Of a stretch of DNA of 64,000 nt, positions 26,577 through 36,002 are shown piece after piece (the stretch's first letter is position 1; every line of letters begins with the position of its first letter). Position numbers and translations under genes: made by a program. The notes under the pieces were generated by a model. That model worked only from the letters and a program-made list of their open reading frames with translations. It searched no databases and was not told the DNA's origin. The DNA is taken from assembly GCF_014695715.1 (NCBI RefSeq), contig NZ_JACJOT010000006.1:434001-498000 (forward strand), written 5' to 3'. Source of the DNA: Microcoleus sp. FACHB-68 (lineage in GTDB: Bacteria > Cyanobacteriota > Cyanobacteriia > Cyanobacteriales > Oscillatoriaceae).

Positions 26577-27386
26577 ATGTACCCAAGATATCAAAGTGCT
26601 TCTGCTCTCACAAACTCGTTTTTGGGTGCCTTGCCTGATGCAGAATATCAAAGGCTCTCGCCTCACTTAAAAAAAGTGTCTCTGCGTCAGGGTCAAGTTC
26701 TGCATGAAGCCGGCTCACCTCCCCAGAGCGTTTACTTTCTCACTGAGGGCATCGCGTCTTTAACACTGGGCAGTGTGGAAGGTAAAGAAATAGAGTTGAG
26801 CATCGTCGGAGACGAAGGTATCCTGGGCGAAAGAGCAATTTTTGCAAGCAATGGCTTGCAGTTGATTCGATGCGTGATGATTACCAAAGGTTGGGGTTAT
26901 AAGATGCCCCCAGACCTATTCAAAAAAGAGTTCAACCGAGGTGGTGTGCTGCAACAGTTGGTGTTGAGCCGGTTAGAATCGCGGATTATTGAAACTTCCC
27001 AAACCGCTCTTTGCAATCAAATGCACGCATTAGATCAGCGATTGTGCCGCTGGCTGCTGACATTTGCCGACCGTTTGCACAACGAAGAAATGGCTATTAC
27101 TCAAGAACTTGCCAGTCAGATGTTAGGCGTTCGCCGTGCTGGAGTCACGGTGGCGGCTGCACTACTGCGCGACGCTGGACTGATCGAGTGCTCACGCGGT
27201 CGGATCACCATTGTTGACCGCGTCGGATTAGAAAATCAAGTCTGCGAGTGTTACGAAGTCATCAAAAAGGCAACTGGGCCATCGGGGTTTGAAGGACGCA
27301 AAGATGCGGAGAGTGGCAGACGTCCAGACAGTGTTCAGAGAAAAAATCAGACGCCGACTGCATCTACGATGCAGTCGGCGTCTTGA
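26577..27386 (+). CDS. Crp/Fnr-family transcriptional regulator
   Basis: 269 residues from the ATG at 26577; a TTG at 26556 would add seven residues. Residues about 15-130 form the cyclic-nucleotide-binding-like beta barrel (LRQGQVLHEAGSPPQSVYFLTEG). The helices at 135-165 are followed by a Crp-type winged HTH (about 185-225; ITQELASQMLGVRRAGVTVAAALL) and GLIECSRGRITIVDR. The barrel lacks a clear cAMP-binding R-S/T pair, and no Cys cluster for an iron-sulfur centre is evident, so the ligand is unknown. It is not NtcA, whose sequence is distinct. The last 35 or so residues (from GPSGFEGRK) go beyond the family's usual end and run into a perfect hairpin, so the tail looks like read-through into non-coding DNA. 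Confidence 0.9.
   Translation: MYPRYQSASALTNSFLGALPDAEYQRLSPHLKKVSLRQGQVLHEAGSPPQSVYFLTEGIASLTLGSVEGKEIELSIVGDEGILGERAIFASNGLQLIRCVMITKGWGYKMPPDLFKKEFNRGGVLQQLVLSRLESRIIETSQTALCNQMHALDQRLCRWLLTFADRLHNEEMAITQELASQMLGVRRAGVTVAAALLRDAGLIECSRGRITIVDRVGLENQVCECYEVIKKATGPSGFEGRKDAESGRRPDSVQRKNQTPTASTMQSAS
27350..27382. repeat. 14-bp perfect hairpin inside the 3' end of the Crp-family gene
   Basis: GACGCCGACTGCAT (27350-27363) and ATGCAGTCGGCGTC (27369-27382) pair fully around a five-base loop. It covers the last 11 codons, before a TGA at 27384-27386. No T-run follows directly (ACTTTT comes a few bases on), so it could be a weak terminator or a transcript-stabilising stem. Confidence 0.75.
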
Positions 27387-27500
27387 ACTTTTGGAAGTGC
27401 CGGTATTCAGCAATGCCCAATAATTGATTAAGCTAGTTATTTAATCTTATGATTAGCTTATCCTTTGCCAAGCCAATCCTAAGTGGATAATGCCATTAGC

Positions 27501-27536
27501 ATTCCTTTAGCACCAAACTCATGCAAACTGCTCAAC
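27501..27536. repeat. 36-bp direct repeat, copy 2
   Basis: Identical to 26009-26044. Here the protein-like minus-strand reading LSSLHEFGAKG is not part of a longer frame with a start, so it appears to be a fragment. It touches the left arm of the inverted-repeat element at 27536-27601. Confidence 0.85.
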
Positions 27537-27601
27537 CTCAAGGGATGAAAACTATATCCTTGATTCAGTCTAGTGTTTAGCCCTGAAGTCATCCCTTGAG
27601 G
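27536..27601. repeat. 66-bp element with 13-bp perfect inverted ends
   Basis: CCTCAAGGGATGA (27536-27548) is the exact reverse complement of TCATCCCTTGAGG (27589-27601). Within the 40-base interior, TTCAG and CTGAA can pair as a second stem, giving an extended folded RNA or a cruciform. Not recognised as a known family. It could be a small RNA, a miniature mobile element or an elaborate terminator. Confidence 0.5.
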
Positions 27602-27702
27602 CTGAATATTTATGCTTAAAGAGTTGTGGAATTCAAACTACATTAGCCGGCTTTTTTGTCAAAAATTTTTAGATGTGTTCTACCTGGCTGCTTAAGCAAT
27701 AT

Positions 27703-27746
27703 CAAAACTTTGTAGGTTGGGTATTAATCTAACCCACAAAGTTTTG
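27703..27746. terminator. Probable bidirectional terminator
   Basis: CAAAACTTTGTAGGTT (27703-27718) pairs with AACCCACAAAGTTTTG (27731-27746), 15 of 16 positions, with A-rich and T-rich arm bases giving a T-run at the end of the stem on both strands. It stands between the convergent Crp-family gene and the PsbP-like gene. The GGTTGGGT core also resembles the palindromic repeats at 33.2 kb. Confidence 0.55.
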
Positions 27747-27793
27747 GGCTTGTTGAGAATAGGGTGACGATATCAGTTTTTACAAATTTTGGT

Positions 27794-28372
27794 TCACTCA
27801 ATCGCTCGAACAGAACCATGAATGCTTTGAATAATTGGAATCGCTGAGTTATTTTTTTGATAGTAACTTTTCAGAGAAAGTGTTTCGTTCGCGTTGTAAC
27901 GAATTAAAGTAATAATTGTGTTGGTGTTTGCGCCGGCAAACCAAAGTCTTAAGGCTTCCCGCCCCCCTACTTTCGTTTTCCCTCTGCGAGTTAGCCGAGT
28001 TCCGGGTTCAACAGATTCGAGCATTTGATTGACAACTGTTTCAAACGCATCAGGTTCAATGGCAACATCAGTCTTAATTAAATTGGCAGGAACCCTGCCA
28101 CCGCCAAGCGTTGGTTTTAGATTGGTGATAATGAGCAATTCTCTAGGCGTTGCGCCGGCAGGTTGCGGACTTCTTTCTAAAAACCAGCTTGATGGGTATC
28201 GAATTGAAAATTCATTGGGAATTTGATAAGGTTGCCAGTTTTTTACTTCAGCACTATTTTGAGCAAAACTTGTGCTAATTCCCTGTTGAGCCGGCAGCGG
28301 GAAAGCGTTTAAAATAACTAAATTTGTGACGACGATTGCCAGCAAAAGTTTGAGTTTCATCCTTAGAGTCAT
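27794..28372 (-). CDS. Secreted PsbP-like protein of unknown function
   Basis: 192 residues from the ATG at 28372 (a second ATG at 28360 is possible; a TTG at 28411 is less likely). An N-terminal signal sequence (MKLKLLLAIVVTNLVILNAFPLPAQ) has a plausible signal-peptidase site near PAQQG. The mature part (YQIPNEFSIRYPSSWFLERS, then TFETVVNQ-like helix and a final LIRYNANETLSLKSYY segment) has the layout of PsbP-like lumenal or periplasmic proteins. Function cannot be assigned. It converges on the Crp-family gene. Confidence 0.75.
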   Translation of the reverse strand: MTLRMKLKLLLAIVVTNLVILNAFPLPAQQGISTSFAQNSAEVKNWQPYQIPNEFSIRYPSSWFLERSPQPAGATPRELLIITNLKPTLGGGRVPANLIKTDVAIEPDAFETVVNQMLESVEPGTRLTRRGKTKVGGREALRLWFAGANTNTIITLIRYNANETLSLKSYYQKNNSAIPIIQSIHGSVRAIE

Positions 28373-28592
28373 AATTGAGTCCAGGTAAAGGACAATTCGG
28401 CTACAGTACAAACCACCAAACCTTAAATTGGATGGGGGTTTTGATGGCGGTGTAGTGGTAACACCGGCAGAGGAATGCGTTACCTTACAGTGCCGGCATA
28501 CACAGCTTCAGGACGAATTTAAAAATCCTCAGTTCCAGTCTTAGAACTCAAAACCTTCACGGATGATACAATTACTTTTTTGCGGCAGTATT

Positions 28593-29045
28593 TTAAATTA
28601 AGTTAAATTCCTTAAGTGCCGGCAAGAAGTTATTATTTTCATGTCCTGAACGGCTGAGTTTGATTAAGGCAAATCGCCGCAACGGAGTCAGGGAAGCCCA
28701 TTGCGCCGGCAGTAAATTCACGCCACATTCTTCTGCCTTTTCCTGAACACTTGCCGGCACTGTTTTTTCATCCATCCAAGCCGGATTTTCCTCAACCGGC
28801 AAATCAGATGCTGGTGTGCCGGTGCTTTTCACAACCAAATCGTGCAGCCAATCTCGGTAAGTTTGAATGTCTGCCGGTGTTGTGCAAGGACGATCTACTA
28901 GCGCTTGACGTTCTTCCTGGTTAAACTTGTGCCAGTGAGGAAGTTTCAACTTGACTCCACAGGTATCTAACTTGAGACGTACCTGCATGGGGATGCAGCG
29001 CAGGGACTCTACAAAATCTTCTTCAAATTGAAAAAACTCAGTCAT
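28593..29045 (-). CDS. Nitrate reductase associated protein
   Basis: 150 residues, start ATG at 29045. The sequence (FFQFEEDFVESLRCIPMQVR, then LPHWHKFNQEERQALVD, and a C-terminal WASLTPLRRFALIKLSRSG) matches the cyanobacterial family known as nitrate reductase associated proteins, typically found beside narB. Its role is not established. Here it lies 166 bp downstream of narB with a terminator between, so it may have its own promoter or rely on read-through. Its placement at the end of the nirA2-narB1 block supports a role in nitrate assimilation. Confidence 0.85.
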   Translation of the reverse strand: MTEFFQFEEDFVESLRCIPMQVRLKLDTCGVKLKLPHWHKFNQEERQALVDRPCTTPADIQTYRDWLHDLVVKSTGTPASDLPVEENPAWMDEKTVPASVQEKAEECGVNLLPAQWASLTPLRRFALIKLSRSGHENNNFLPALKEFNLI

Positions 29046-29119
29046 TGAATTGCGAATAACGAATTCCCGATTTTCATTATTTATTATCCTTCATTCTTTC
29101 ATTTTTTTGACTGCGAAAA

Positions 29120-29142
29120 ACCCGGCTAGGAAGCAGCCGGGT
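29120..29142 (-). terminator. Intrinsic terminator after narB copy 1
   Basis: On the minus strand ACCCGGCT, a seven-base loop and AGCCGGGT form an 8-bp GC-rich stem followed at once by TTTTTC. It lies about 70 bp beyond the narB stop and before the nitrate reductase associated gene. Confidence 0.75.
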
Positions 29143-29210
29143 GTTATTCTGGATCAGCTCACCGACATAATATTAAAGCAAGATTCAATTTGCCTTTTTG
29201 ACGATTCATT

Positions 29211-31448
29211 TTATAAAGAGGCAACTGGAGAGAGCACACCCGGTTGCACTTCAACCTCAACACCGGCAGTCTGTGCGCCAACCGGCACTAACTGCACCGC
29301 ACAAGCTTTTAATTCCGGTTGTTTCGACTGCGGGCAAAAGACTGGATGGGTAAGGGCGTTTGCTTCAGCATCCTCTGCCCATAAAAAACCCCAGTGTATC
29401 GGTACAAATAAAGTGCCGGCAGTAATTGCTTTTGTGATTTTTGCCGGGAAACGAGCTTTTCCGCGACGTGATCGCACCTCAACCCAATCATTCTCCTGAA
29501 TGCCAAGTTTTTGAGCATCACGGGGATGAATTTCAAGAAACGGGTTGGGGTGCATTGCTGCCGTCTTTTCAATTCGCCCTGTGCGCGTCAGGGTGTGCCA
29601 GTGGCCGTAAAGCCGGCCATTTGTCAAGACAAAAGGATAGTCGGGATCGGGGGGTTCCGCCAATCCTTTGGAATGATAAGCCCCAAATCGCGCCCGTCCA
29701 TCAGGGGTGTGGAAGCGTAAATCGGTGTAAAGCCGCTTAGATGAAGCCGCCGGGGAACGATGCAATGAGGTGAAACCCAAATTCTCCCTCTCTTCTTTCG
29801 GGCATGGCCATTGCATTGGGCCTTCTGTTTTCAACCGGCTGTGACTGATGCCGGTTTGATCGCAGGGACGATTGCGTGTTAACTGCACGTATTCTGCATA
29901 AACTTCTGCGGCATTTTTGAAGGCAAACTGCTGAGAAAAGCCCAACCGGCGGCCAACTTCTGCAAACACTTCCCAGTCTGCTTTCGCTTCTCCCGGTGGG
30001 GTGCGAAATGCCGGACATAGGGTAACGACGCGTTCAGAATTGGTCATCGTGCCGCTTTTTTCGCTCCACTGGGCTGCCGGCAGCAAAACGTGGGCATAAG
30101 CAGCGGTTTCCGTGGGGTAGTAAGCCTCAGAATAGACGGTGAACGGTGACCGGCTCATCGCTGCTTTCGTGCGCTCTAAATCGGGCATACTCACCAAGGG
30201 GTTGGTTGCCACAACCCAGAGAAATTCCACTTCCCTATCTTCTAAGCCGGTGATGATATCCCACGCAGAACGGCCCGGTTTCGGCGCAATTTGCCCCGGT
30301 GGTAGATTCCAAAACTGCTCAACTTCCTGCCGGTGTTGGGGATTGGTGACAAAACGGTATCCCGGAAGCAGGAGAGAAAGCCCGCCGGCTTCCCGTCCGC
30401 CCATTGCATTTGGCTGGCCGGTGAGGGAAAATGGCCCTGCCCCAGGTTTGCCAATTTGAGCGGTCATCAGGTGCAAATTAATAATCGTGCGGGCTTTAGC
30501 CGTTCCCTCACTCGACTGATTTACCCCCATCGACCATAAAGACAAAACGCGCCCAGATTCGCCCCAGTAACGGGCTGCCGTTTCCAGATCATCCATGCGG
30601 ATGCCACATTTTCTGGCAACCAGTTCCGGGGGATAGTGGCGAATGACTTCTGCATAGTCGGGAAAACCGCTGGTGCATTCGTCAATAAATGTGGTGTCGA
30701 TGTAACCCCAACGCATTAATAAATGGGCGATGCCATTCATTAAATCGATATCAGTACCAGGGTGAATGGCTAAATGTAAATCTGCGGCTTCTGCTGTCGT
30801 AGTGCGGCGAGGATCGACGACAATTAATTTGACATTCTTATTTTTTTTGTGATGTTTTCGTAGCCGGTTGAAGATAATGGGATGACATTCTGCGGTATTG
30901 GTGCCAATTAAAAACGCACAATCGGTTAGTTCCAAATCGTCGTAGCAGCAGGGCGGGCCATCGTAGCCAAAACTTTGGATGTAAGCCGCTACCGCACTCG
31001 ACATACACAGGCGGGAGTTGGCATCAAAGTTATTGGTGCCAATACAGCCTTTTAAGAGTTTTTGCGCGGTGTAATAATCCTCCGTTTGCAGTTGCCCAGA
31101 ACCATAAAAACAGATGGCATCTGCGCCTCGCTTGCTGCGAATCTTTTGGATGCGATTGACAATCCGATCAAAGGCTTCATCCCAACTTACACGTTGGAAG
31201 GGTTGATCAAGGGAGTCTCGCACCATTGGGTGAAGCAGCCGGTCTTTTCCTAAAGATTCGGCAATGGTTGCACCTTTAACACAAACCATGCCTTGACTGG
31301 AAGGATGGTTGCGATCTCCTTGTACTTTCCAAAGCGGATTTCCTTGAGCATCCCGATTTGTGGGTTTGTTCGCTTGCGCCGGCGGCGAAACTTCTAAACC
31401 GCAACCAACACCGCAGTAGGGGCAGAGAGTTTTAATTGATTCACTCAT
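29211..31448 (-). CDS. narB: Ferredoxin-nitrate reductase, copy 1
   Basis: 745 residues from the ATG at 31448. It reduces nitrate to nitrite in the cytoplasm with reduced ferredoxin, using a [4Fe-4S] cluster and a bis-MGD molybdenum cofactor. The N-terminal cluster motif is [12 protein letters not shown] with a later Cys in GMVCVKGA. Family blocks include [20 protein letters not shown]-like [26 protein letters not shown], and the C-terminal MPT-binding [18 protein letters not shown]. Its start overlaps the nirA2 stop by eight bases (ATGAGTGA), so the two are one transcription unit with coupled translation. It is a close paralogue of the NarB at 33511-35754. Confidence 0.95.
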   Translation of the reverse strand: MSESIKTLCPYCGVGCGLEVSPPAQANKPTNRDAQGNPLWKVQGDRNHPSSQGMVCVKGATIAESLGKDRLLHPMVRDSLDQPFQRVSWDEAFDRIVNRIQKIRSKRGADAICFYGSGQLQTEDYYTAQKLLKGCIGTNNFDANSRLCMSSAVAAYIQSFGYDGPPCCYDDLELTDCAFLIGTNTAECHPIIFNRLRKHHKKNKNVKLIVVDPRRTTTAEAADLHLAIHPGTDIDLMNGIAHLLMRWGYIDTTFIDECTSGFPDYAEVIRHYPPELVARKCGIRMDDLETAARYWGESGRVLSLWSMGVNQSSEGTAKARTIINLHLMTAQIGKPGAGPFSLTGQPNAMGGREAGGLSLLLPGYRFVTNPQHRQEVEQFWNLPPGQIAPKPGRSAWDIITGLEDREVEFLWVVATNPLVSMPDLERTKAAMSRSPFTVYSEAYYPTETAAYAHVLLPAAQWSEKSGTMTNSERVVTLCPAFRTPPGEAKADWEVFAEVGRRLGFSQQFAFKNAAEVYAEYVQLTRNRPCDQTGISHSRLKTEGPMQWPCPKEERENLGFTSLHRSPAASSKRLYTDLRFHTPDGRARFGAYHSKGLAEPPDPDYPFVLTNGRLYGHWHTLTRTGRIEKTAAMHPNPFLEIHPRDAQKLGIQENDWVEVRSRRGKARFPAKITKAITAGTLFVPIHWGFLWAEDAEANALTHPVFCPQSKQPELKACAVQLVPVGAQTAGVEVEVQPGVLSPVASL

Positions 31449-33096
31449 CACTGTTTTCCCCTTCTATTTCTGCCATTGCAATCGGCGGTTTGTAATATTC
31501 TGATTGCCTGGGTTGTGCGCCAAAGTTTTCTATCAGCAAATTTCGCAACACCGGCATCAAATCTTCACAAGGAATTCCTTGCATGATCCGTTCACCTAAA
31601 TGGGCGTCTTTCCCAACTTTTCCGCCCATCCAAATGTCTGTCGCTTCCACAACTTTACCGTTTTTGCGTCCTTTTGTCCCCATTAAACCAATGTCCGCAA
31701 CTTGCGGTTGTCCGCAGGAATTCGGGCAACCTGTCCAGTGAATTCGCACGGGTTTGGGCAGGGTTAATTCTGCTTCCAATGCTTTGATCATGGCTAAAGC
31801 GCGATTTTTAGTTTCTATCAGGGCAAAGCCGCAAAATTGACTGCCGGTGCAAGAAACTAACCAGCGCGAAACGTTATCTGGATTGATGGTAAAACGCTCT
31901 TGCAGGACAGGTTCTTTTAAGAACGCTTCCATACGCGAATCGGGAATATTCGGAATCAGTAAATTTTGCTCAACGGTTAGGCGAATTTCCCCACTGCCAT
32001 AGACATCAGCAATCCGGGCAATTTCAAACATTTCCTCGGCATATAAGCGCCCGATGGGAACGTGCAACCCTACATAATTTAGTCCGGGTTGTTTTTGTTT
32101 TAAAACGCCAATATGATCGCGTTTATCCCAATTTACTTCATCTTTTTTCGCTGCCGGTTCTAGGGAATGACCGAGTTGTTTTTCGACTTCTTCGCGAAAC
32201 TTTTCAACTCCCCATTCATCAATGAGATACATCAGCCGCGATTTTTGCCGATTTGCCCTTAATCCGTGGTTACGAAATACGAGTAAAACGGCTTCACAAA
32301 CGTCAACCACATCTTCAGGAGGAACCCAAGCATTGAGGGGAATTGCTTCAATATACCGCTTCGGAGAAAACATCCCGCCCACAATAATATTAAAGCCAAT
32401 TTGATGCTCTCCCTCTTCTTTATAAGCGGGAATAAAGGCAAGATCATTGGTTTCCGCATGAACAGAATTATCCCGACAGCCGGCAATTGCAATATTAAAT
32501 TTCCGGGGTAAATTTGTAAATTGCGGATTGCCTTTTCCCATGCCGGTGATCATATCTTGAACCGCACGGCACAAGCCTCGCGTATCAATTAATTCATCGG
32601 CTTCAAGTCCAGCAAGAGGGGAACCTGTTACATTCCGTACATTATCCATGCCGGTTTGAATACTTGTCATTCCGTACTGGTGAAACCGGCGAAAAATATC
32701 GGGAACATCTTCAATCCGAATTCCCCGAAGTTGCATATTTTGTCGCGTGGTGATGTCAGCGTTGCCTTCATCGCCGTAGCGTTGCACCACTTCAGCGTAC
32801 ACTCTCATGTGACTGCTGGGTAATATACCATTGGCGGTTCGCATCCGCATCATGAATTTACCCGGTGTGACGGTGCGATAAAACAAACCTAACCATTTTA
32901 ATCGGGCGTCCCGATCAATTTCATCAATTGCTTCCCACCCAATCTTTGCAAAATAGTCTAGCTCGTCTTTGAGTGCTAAACCATCTTTTTCAGCTTTAAA
33001 TCTTTCAAATTTGTTAACATTTTTAGCCGGCGCGGTTGCGCTTGTCATGTTTTCAAATTTATTGATAACTGCTGGAGAATTCTCGACTTCTGGCAT
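31441..33096 (-). CDS. nirA: Ferredoxin-nitrite reductase, copy 2 (no ferredoxin domain)
   Basis: 551 residues from the ATG at 33096, chosen because AAGGAGGG lies 8-15 bases before it; the frame runs 11 codons further upstream. It reduces nitrite to ammonium with six electrons from ferredoxin, using siroheme and a [4Fe-4S] cluster. The four cluster/siroheme Cys are in CTGSQFC and GCPNSCG. The enzyme ends soon after this core, about 80 residues shorter than the NirA at 43934. The N terminus before [12 protein letters not shown] is longer than usual and carries an extra NKFEN. It is followed by narB with overlapping stop and start. A perfect NtcA box lies at 33386-33399. Confidence 0.94.
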   Translation of the reverse strand: MPEVENSPAVINKFENMTSATAPAKNVNKFERFKAEKDGLALKDELDYFAKIGWEAIDEIDRDARLKWLGLFYRTVTPGKFMMRMRTANGILPSSHMRVYAEVVQRYGDEGNADITTRQNMQLRGIRIEDVPDIFRRFHQYGMTSIQTGMDNVRNVTGSPLAGLEADELIDTRGLCRAVQDMITGMGKGNPQFTNLPRKFNIAIAGCRDNSVHAETNDLAFIPAYKEEGEHQIGFNIIVGGMFSPKRYIEAIPLNAWVPPEDVVDVCEAVLLVFRNHGLRANRQKSRLMYLIDEWGVEKFREEVEKQLGHSLEPAAKKDEVNWDKRDHIGVLKQKQPGLNYVGLHVPIGRLYAEEMFEIARIADVYGSGEIRLTVEQNLLIPNIPDSRMEAFLKEPVLQERFTINPDNVSRWLVSCTGSQFCGFALIETKNRALAMIKALEAELTLPKPVRIHWTGCPNSCGQPQVADIGLMGTKGRKNGKVVEATDIWMGGKVGKDAHLGERIMQGIPCEDLMPVLRNLLIENFGAQPRQSEYYKPPIAMAEIEGENSDE

Positions 33097-33201
33097 GGAT
33101 TTACCCTCCTTCCTTAGTTGCATGGGCAATCATCTTGGTATTGACTGCGCCTGATACCAATTTGAAAAATGATTGCTACATGATGTCGGTTGGGTTTTTC
33201 T

Positions 33202-33256
33202 ACCCAACGTCTTAAATTCTTGTAAATGTTGGGTGTCGCTATCGCTTTACCCAACC
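33202..33256. repeat. Palindromic intergenic repeat, unit 1
   Basis: A unit of about 55 bp: ACCCAAC, then TCTTAAAT, then GTTGGGTGT, GCTATCGCT and CCCAACC. Arms of GTTGGGT and ACCCAAC allow alternative hairpins, including one with GTTGGGT at 33189-33195. Same layout as the units at 33282 and 33471. Confidence 0.7.
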
Positions 33257-33281
33257 GAATTGGCTTGTCGCTTGAGTTTTT

Positions 33282-33337
33282 AACCCAACATCTTAAATGC
33301 GTGTAGGTGTTGGGTGTTGCTATCGCTCTCCCCAACC
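33282..33337. repeat. Palindromic intergenic repeat, unit 2
   Basis: Matches unit 1 at most positions (ACCCAACATCTTAAAT, GTTGGGTGT, GCTATCGCT, CCCAACCTAC), offset by 80 bp. It falls just downstream of the predicted nirA2 transcription start. Confidence 0.7.
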
Positions 33338-33357
33338 TACGGCTATGCTTTTTTGTT

Positions 33358-33399
33358 AGATTACTCAGGTAGATAAACGAACTTCGTATTGTCTGTTAC
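33358..33399 (-). promoter_or_regulatory. NtcA-type promoter of nirA2-narB1
   Basis: On the minus strand GTAACAGACAATAC (33386-33399) is a perfect GTA-N8-TAC NtcA box. After a 22-base spacer comes TAATCT (33358-33363), which fits the TA-N3-T -10 box. This is the standard layout of NtcA-activated class II promoters. Transcription would start near 33350, about 250 nt before the nirA2 ATG. Confidence 0.72.
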
Positions 33400-33470
33400 A
33401 AACAAGGCGTTTAAACCGGCAAATCTATCTGAAGAAGTATTCAGTTGATTTTTTATATAAAATAATTTTT

Positions 33471-33507
33471 GTAAGTGTTGGGTGTCGCTATCGCTCGACC
33501 CAACCTA
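33471..33507. repeat. Palindromic intergenic repeat, unit 3 (partial)
   Basis: GTAAGTGTTGGGTGTCGCTA, TCGCT and ACCCAACCTAC repeat the right half of units 1 and 2. It lies directly beyond the narB2 stop, where the GTTGGGT/ACCCAAC hairpin could end or protect the narB2 transcript. Confidence 0.65.
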
Positions 33508-33510
33508 CTT

Positions 33511-35754
33511 TCACACAGAAAGAGATGCAGATCGACTGGGTAAAACAGATTGGTGTGCCGGCTCAGAGCAAACAGGCTCAGCAGAAATCGGCACTAACTG
33601 CACCGCACAGGCTTTTAATTCCGGTTGCAGAGAGTCGGGACAAGATTCGGGATGGGTAAGGGCGTTTGCCTCTGCATTATCTGCCCACAAGAAACCCCAG
33701 TGCATCGGCACAAATAAGGTGCCGGGGGCAATGGCTTTGGTAATTTTTGCTGGGAAACGAGCAAAGCCACGGCGGGATCGCACTTCCACACAAACGTTTT
33801 CCTGAATGCCGAGTTTTTGGGCATCACGGGGATGAATTTCGATAAACGGGTTGGGGTGCATTGCTCCCGTCTTTTCAATCCGCCCCGTGCGCGTCAGGGT
33901 GTGCCAATGTCCATAAAGCCGGCCGGTTGTTAAGACAAACGGATAGTCGGGATCGGGGGGTTCCGCCAGTCCTTTGGAATGAAAAGCCCCAAATCGCGCC
34001 CGTCTATCCGGCGTATTAAACCGGAAATCGGTGTAAAGACGTTTCGCTGAAGCTTTCTGGGAACGCGGCAAAGTGGACAAACCACCATTCTCCCCCGCTT
34101 CTTCCGGGCAGGGCCACTGAATTGGGCCTTCTGCCTGTAGCCGGCTGTAATTTAAGCCAGACATATCACAAGGACGACTTTTTGTTACCTTAACGAACTC
34201 AGCATGAACTTCAGCGGAATTTGCAAAACTAAACTGTTTCGTGAAGCCTAACCGGCGGCCTACTTCTGCAAAAATTTCCCAGTCAGGCCGAGCCGAACCG
34301 GGGGGTTCACGAAATGCGGGACACAAGGTAACGACTCGCTCAGAGTTGGTCATGGTGCCGGTTTTCTCGCTCCACTGGGCTGCCGGCAACAAGACGTGAG
34401 CGTATTCGGCGGTTTCAGTGGGATAGTAAGCGTCCTGATAAACCGTGAAGGGAGAGCGAAGCAGCGCCGCCTTGGTGCGCTCCAAATCTGGCATACTCAC
34501 GGCTGGATTAGTGGCGGCAACCCACAAGAAGCCGACCTCACCCGTTTCCAAGCCGGTGATCATTTCCCAAGCAGTAAGACCTCGTTCCGCCGCAATTTGG
34601 CCGGCAGGCAGTCCCCACAATTGTTCAAGCTCAGCTCGGTGTTGAGGATTTTTTACTAAACGATAACCCGGTAAGATGTGGCAAAGTCCGCCGGCTTCCC
34701 GTCCGCCCATTGCATTTGGCTGGCCGGTGAGGGAAAATGGCCCAGCTCCCGGTTTGCCAATTTGAGCGGTCATCAGATGCAAATTGATGATGGTTCGCAC
34801 CTTGGCGGTTCCTTCCGAGGACTGGTTGACCCCCATCGACCATAAAGACAAAACGCGCTGGGACTCGCCCCAGTAACGCGCTGCTGTTTCTAGCTCATCC
34901 ATGCGGATGCCACAGCGTCTGGCGACCATTTCCGGGGGATATTGGGCGATTACCTCTGCATAATCTGGGAAGTTCGCCGTGCATTCGTCAATAAAGGCGC
35001 TATCGATATAACCCCAGCGCATTAATAAATGGGCCATGCCATTCATTAAATCGATATCGGTTCCCGGTTGAATGGCGAGGTGTAAATCTGCGGCTTCTGC
35101 GGTCGTGGTGCGGCGGGGATCGACCACAATCATTTTCACGTTGGGGTTCTTTTTGTGGTGTTTCCGCAGCCGGTTAAAGATAATTGGGTGACACTCTGCA
35201 GTGTTGGTGCCAATTAAAAAGGCACAGTCTGTCTCGTCTAAATCTTCGTAGCAGCAAGGTGGGCCATCGGAGCCAAAGCTTTGAATATAGCCAGAAACCG
35301 CACTGGACATACACAGGCGGGAGTTGGCATCAAAATTATTGGTGCCCAAACAGCCTTTCAGCAGTTTTTGGGCGATGTAGTAGTCCTCGGTTTGAAACTG
35401 GCCGGAACCGTACATACAGATGGATTCTGGCCCTTGAGTGAAGCGAAGGGTTTGGATGCGATTGGCGATAGCGTTGAGGGCTTCATCCCAACTGACGCGC
35501 TGAAAGGGTTGATCAAGGGAGTCGCGCATCATGGGATACTTCAGCCGGTCTTTTCCTAAAGATTCGGCAATTGTCGCACCCTTAACACAGACCATTCCCT
35601 GACTGGACGGGTGAGATCGATCCCCCTGGACTTTCCATGTGGGATTGCCTTTACTGTCTCGATGCGTCGGCTTACCGGCCACTGCTGGCGGCGAAACTTC
35701 TAAGCCACAGCCAACACCACAATAAGGACAGAGGGTTTTAGTTGATTCAGTCAT
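33511..35754 (-). CDS. narB: Ferredoxin-nitrate reductase, copy 2
   Basis: 747 residues from the ATG at 35754; the frame extends to a TTG at 35781, but the alignment with the other NarB begins [13 protein letters not shown]. The [4Fe-4S] motif [12 protein letters not shown] with Cys in GMVCVKGA, the molybdopterin blocks [12 protein letters not shown] and [12 protein letters not shown], and the end region [18 protein letters not shown] are all intact, so both copies look functional. Most residues match copy 1, with differences spread evenly, which suggests an old duplication. It follows nrtP by about 250 bp. I found no perfect NtcA box in front of it. Confidence 0.95.
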   Translation of the reverse strand: MTESTKTLCPYCGVGCGLEVSPPAVAGKPTHRDSKGNPTWKVQGDRSHPSSQGMVCVKGATIAESLGKDRLKYPMMRDSLDQPFQRVSWDEALNAIANRIQTLRFTQGPESICMYGSGQFQTEDYYIAQKLLKGCLGTNNFDANSRLCMSSAVSGYIQSFGSDGPPCCYEDLDETDCAFLIGTNTAECHPIIFNRLRKHHKKNPNVKMIVVDPRRTTTAEAADLHLAIQPGTDIDLMNGMAHLLMRWGYIDSAFIDECTANFPDYAEVIAQYPPEMVARRCGIRMDELETAARYWGESQRVLSLWSMGVNQSSEGTAKVRTIINLHLMTAQIGKPGAGPFSLTGQPNAMGGREAGGLCHILPGYRLVKNPQHRAELEQLWGLPAGQIAAERGLTAWEMITGLETGEVGFLWVAATNPAVSMPDLERTKAALLRSPFTVYQDAYYPTETAEYAHVLLPAAQWSEKTGTMTNSERVVTLCPAFREPPGSARPDWEIFAEVGRRLGFTKQFSFANSAEVHAEFVKVTKSRPCDMSGLNYSRLQAEGPIQWPCPEEAGENGGLSTLPRSQKASAKRLYTDFRFNTPDRRARFGAFHSKGLAEPPDPDYPFVLTTGRLYGHWHTLTRTGRIEKTGAMHPNPFIEIHPRDAQKLGIQENVCVEVRSRRGFARFPAKITKAIAPGTLFVPMHWGFLWADNAEANALTHPESCPDSLQPELKACAVQLVPISAEPVCSEPAHQSVLPSRSASLSV

Positions 35755-35835
35755 AATTCTTTCGACTGAGTTAATAAACAATCGATGCTTGGTGCGAAGT
35801 GAAACAAAAGGTTTGGGGTAAAGAAAAATAGTGTT

Positions 35836-35868
35836 CAGGTTTCAGGAAGAGGTTTCTCCTGACACCTG
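35836..35868 (-). terminator. Hairpin between nrtP and narB copy 2
   Basis: CAGGTTTCAGGA (35836-35847) pairs with TCCTGACACCTG (35857-35868) at 11 of 12 positions. On the minus strand it is followed by ACACTATTTTTC, a delayed T-run. It may end or attenuate the nrtP transcript before narB. Confidence 0.45.
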
Positions 35869-36002
35869 GCACTTGTTTGCAATTTATAGTTTATCTTTCA
35901 CGCTTGACCTGTCTCACTTCTGTATCAGGGATCGCATTTGCCGGCACGAATCTGTGTATCTTTCGATTTATTGTTCAGCAAATGCGATTGCTTTTCCATT
36001 GA

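Larger units (their letters stand above)
27387..27793. other. Gene-free region rich in inverted repeats
   Basis: About 400 bp between convergent genes without a coding frame I can support. It contains the second 36-bp repeat copy, a 66-bp element with 13-bp perfect ends (27536-27601) and a long imperfect hairpin (27703-27746). Confidence 0.6.
33097..33510. other. Intergenic leader of nirA copy 2 with repeats
   Basis: About 410 bp without a gene. It holds the NtcA-type promoter (33358-33399), two full copies of a palindromic repeat downstream of it in the likely transcribed leader, and a third copy beside the narB2 stop. If the promoter is right, the nirA2 leader is about 250 nt long. Confidence 0.6.

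Noticed and set aside
26577-27386. Crp-family gene as ntcA
   Set aside because: The effector barrel and recognition helix do not match NtcA, and NtcA lacks such a C-terminal tail.
29050-29499. 149-codon plus-strand frame across the narB 3' end
   Set aside because: It covers the narB terminator and antisense narB codons; no independent support. A similar shadow appears at the second narB.
33180-33507. Regularly spaced repeats as a CRISPR array
   Set aside because: Only three imperfect units, uneven spacing, palindromic arms, no unique spacers of constant length and no cas genes nearby.
35819-35832. NtcA box upstream of narB copy 2
   Set aside because: GTA-N8-TAG at this site differs from the consensus in the last base and no well-placed -10 box was found.
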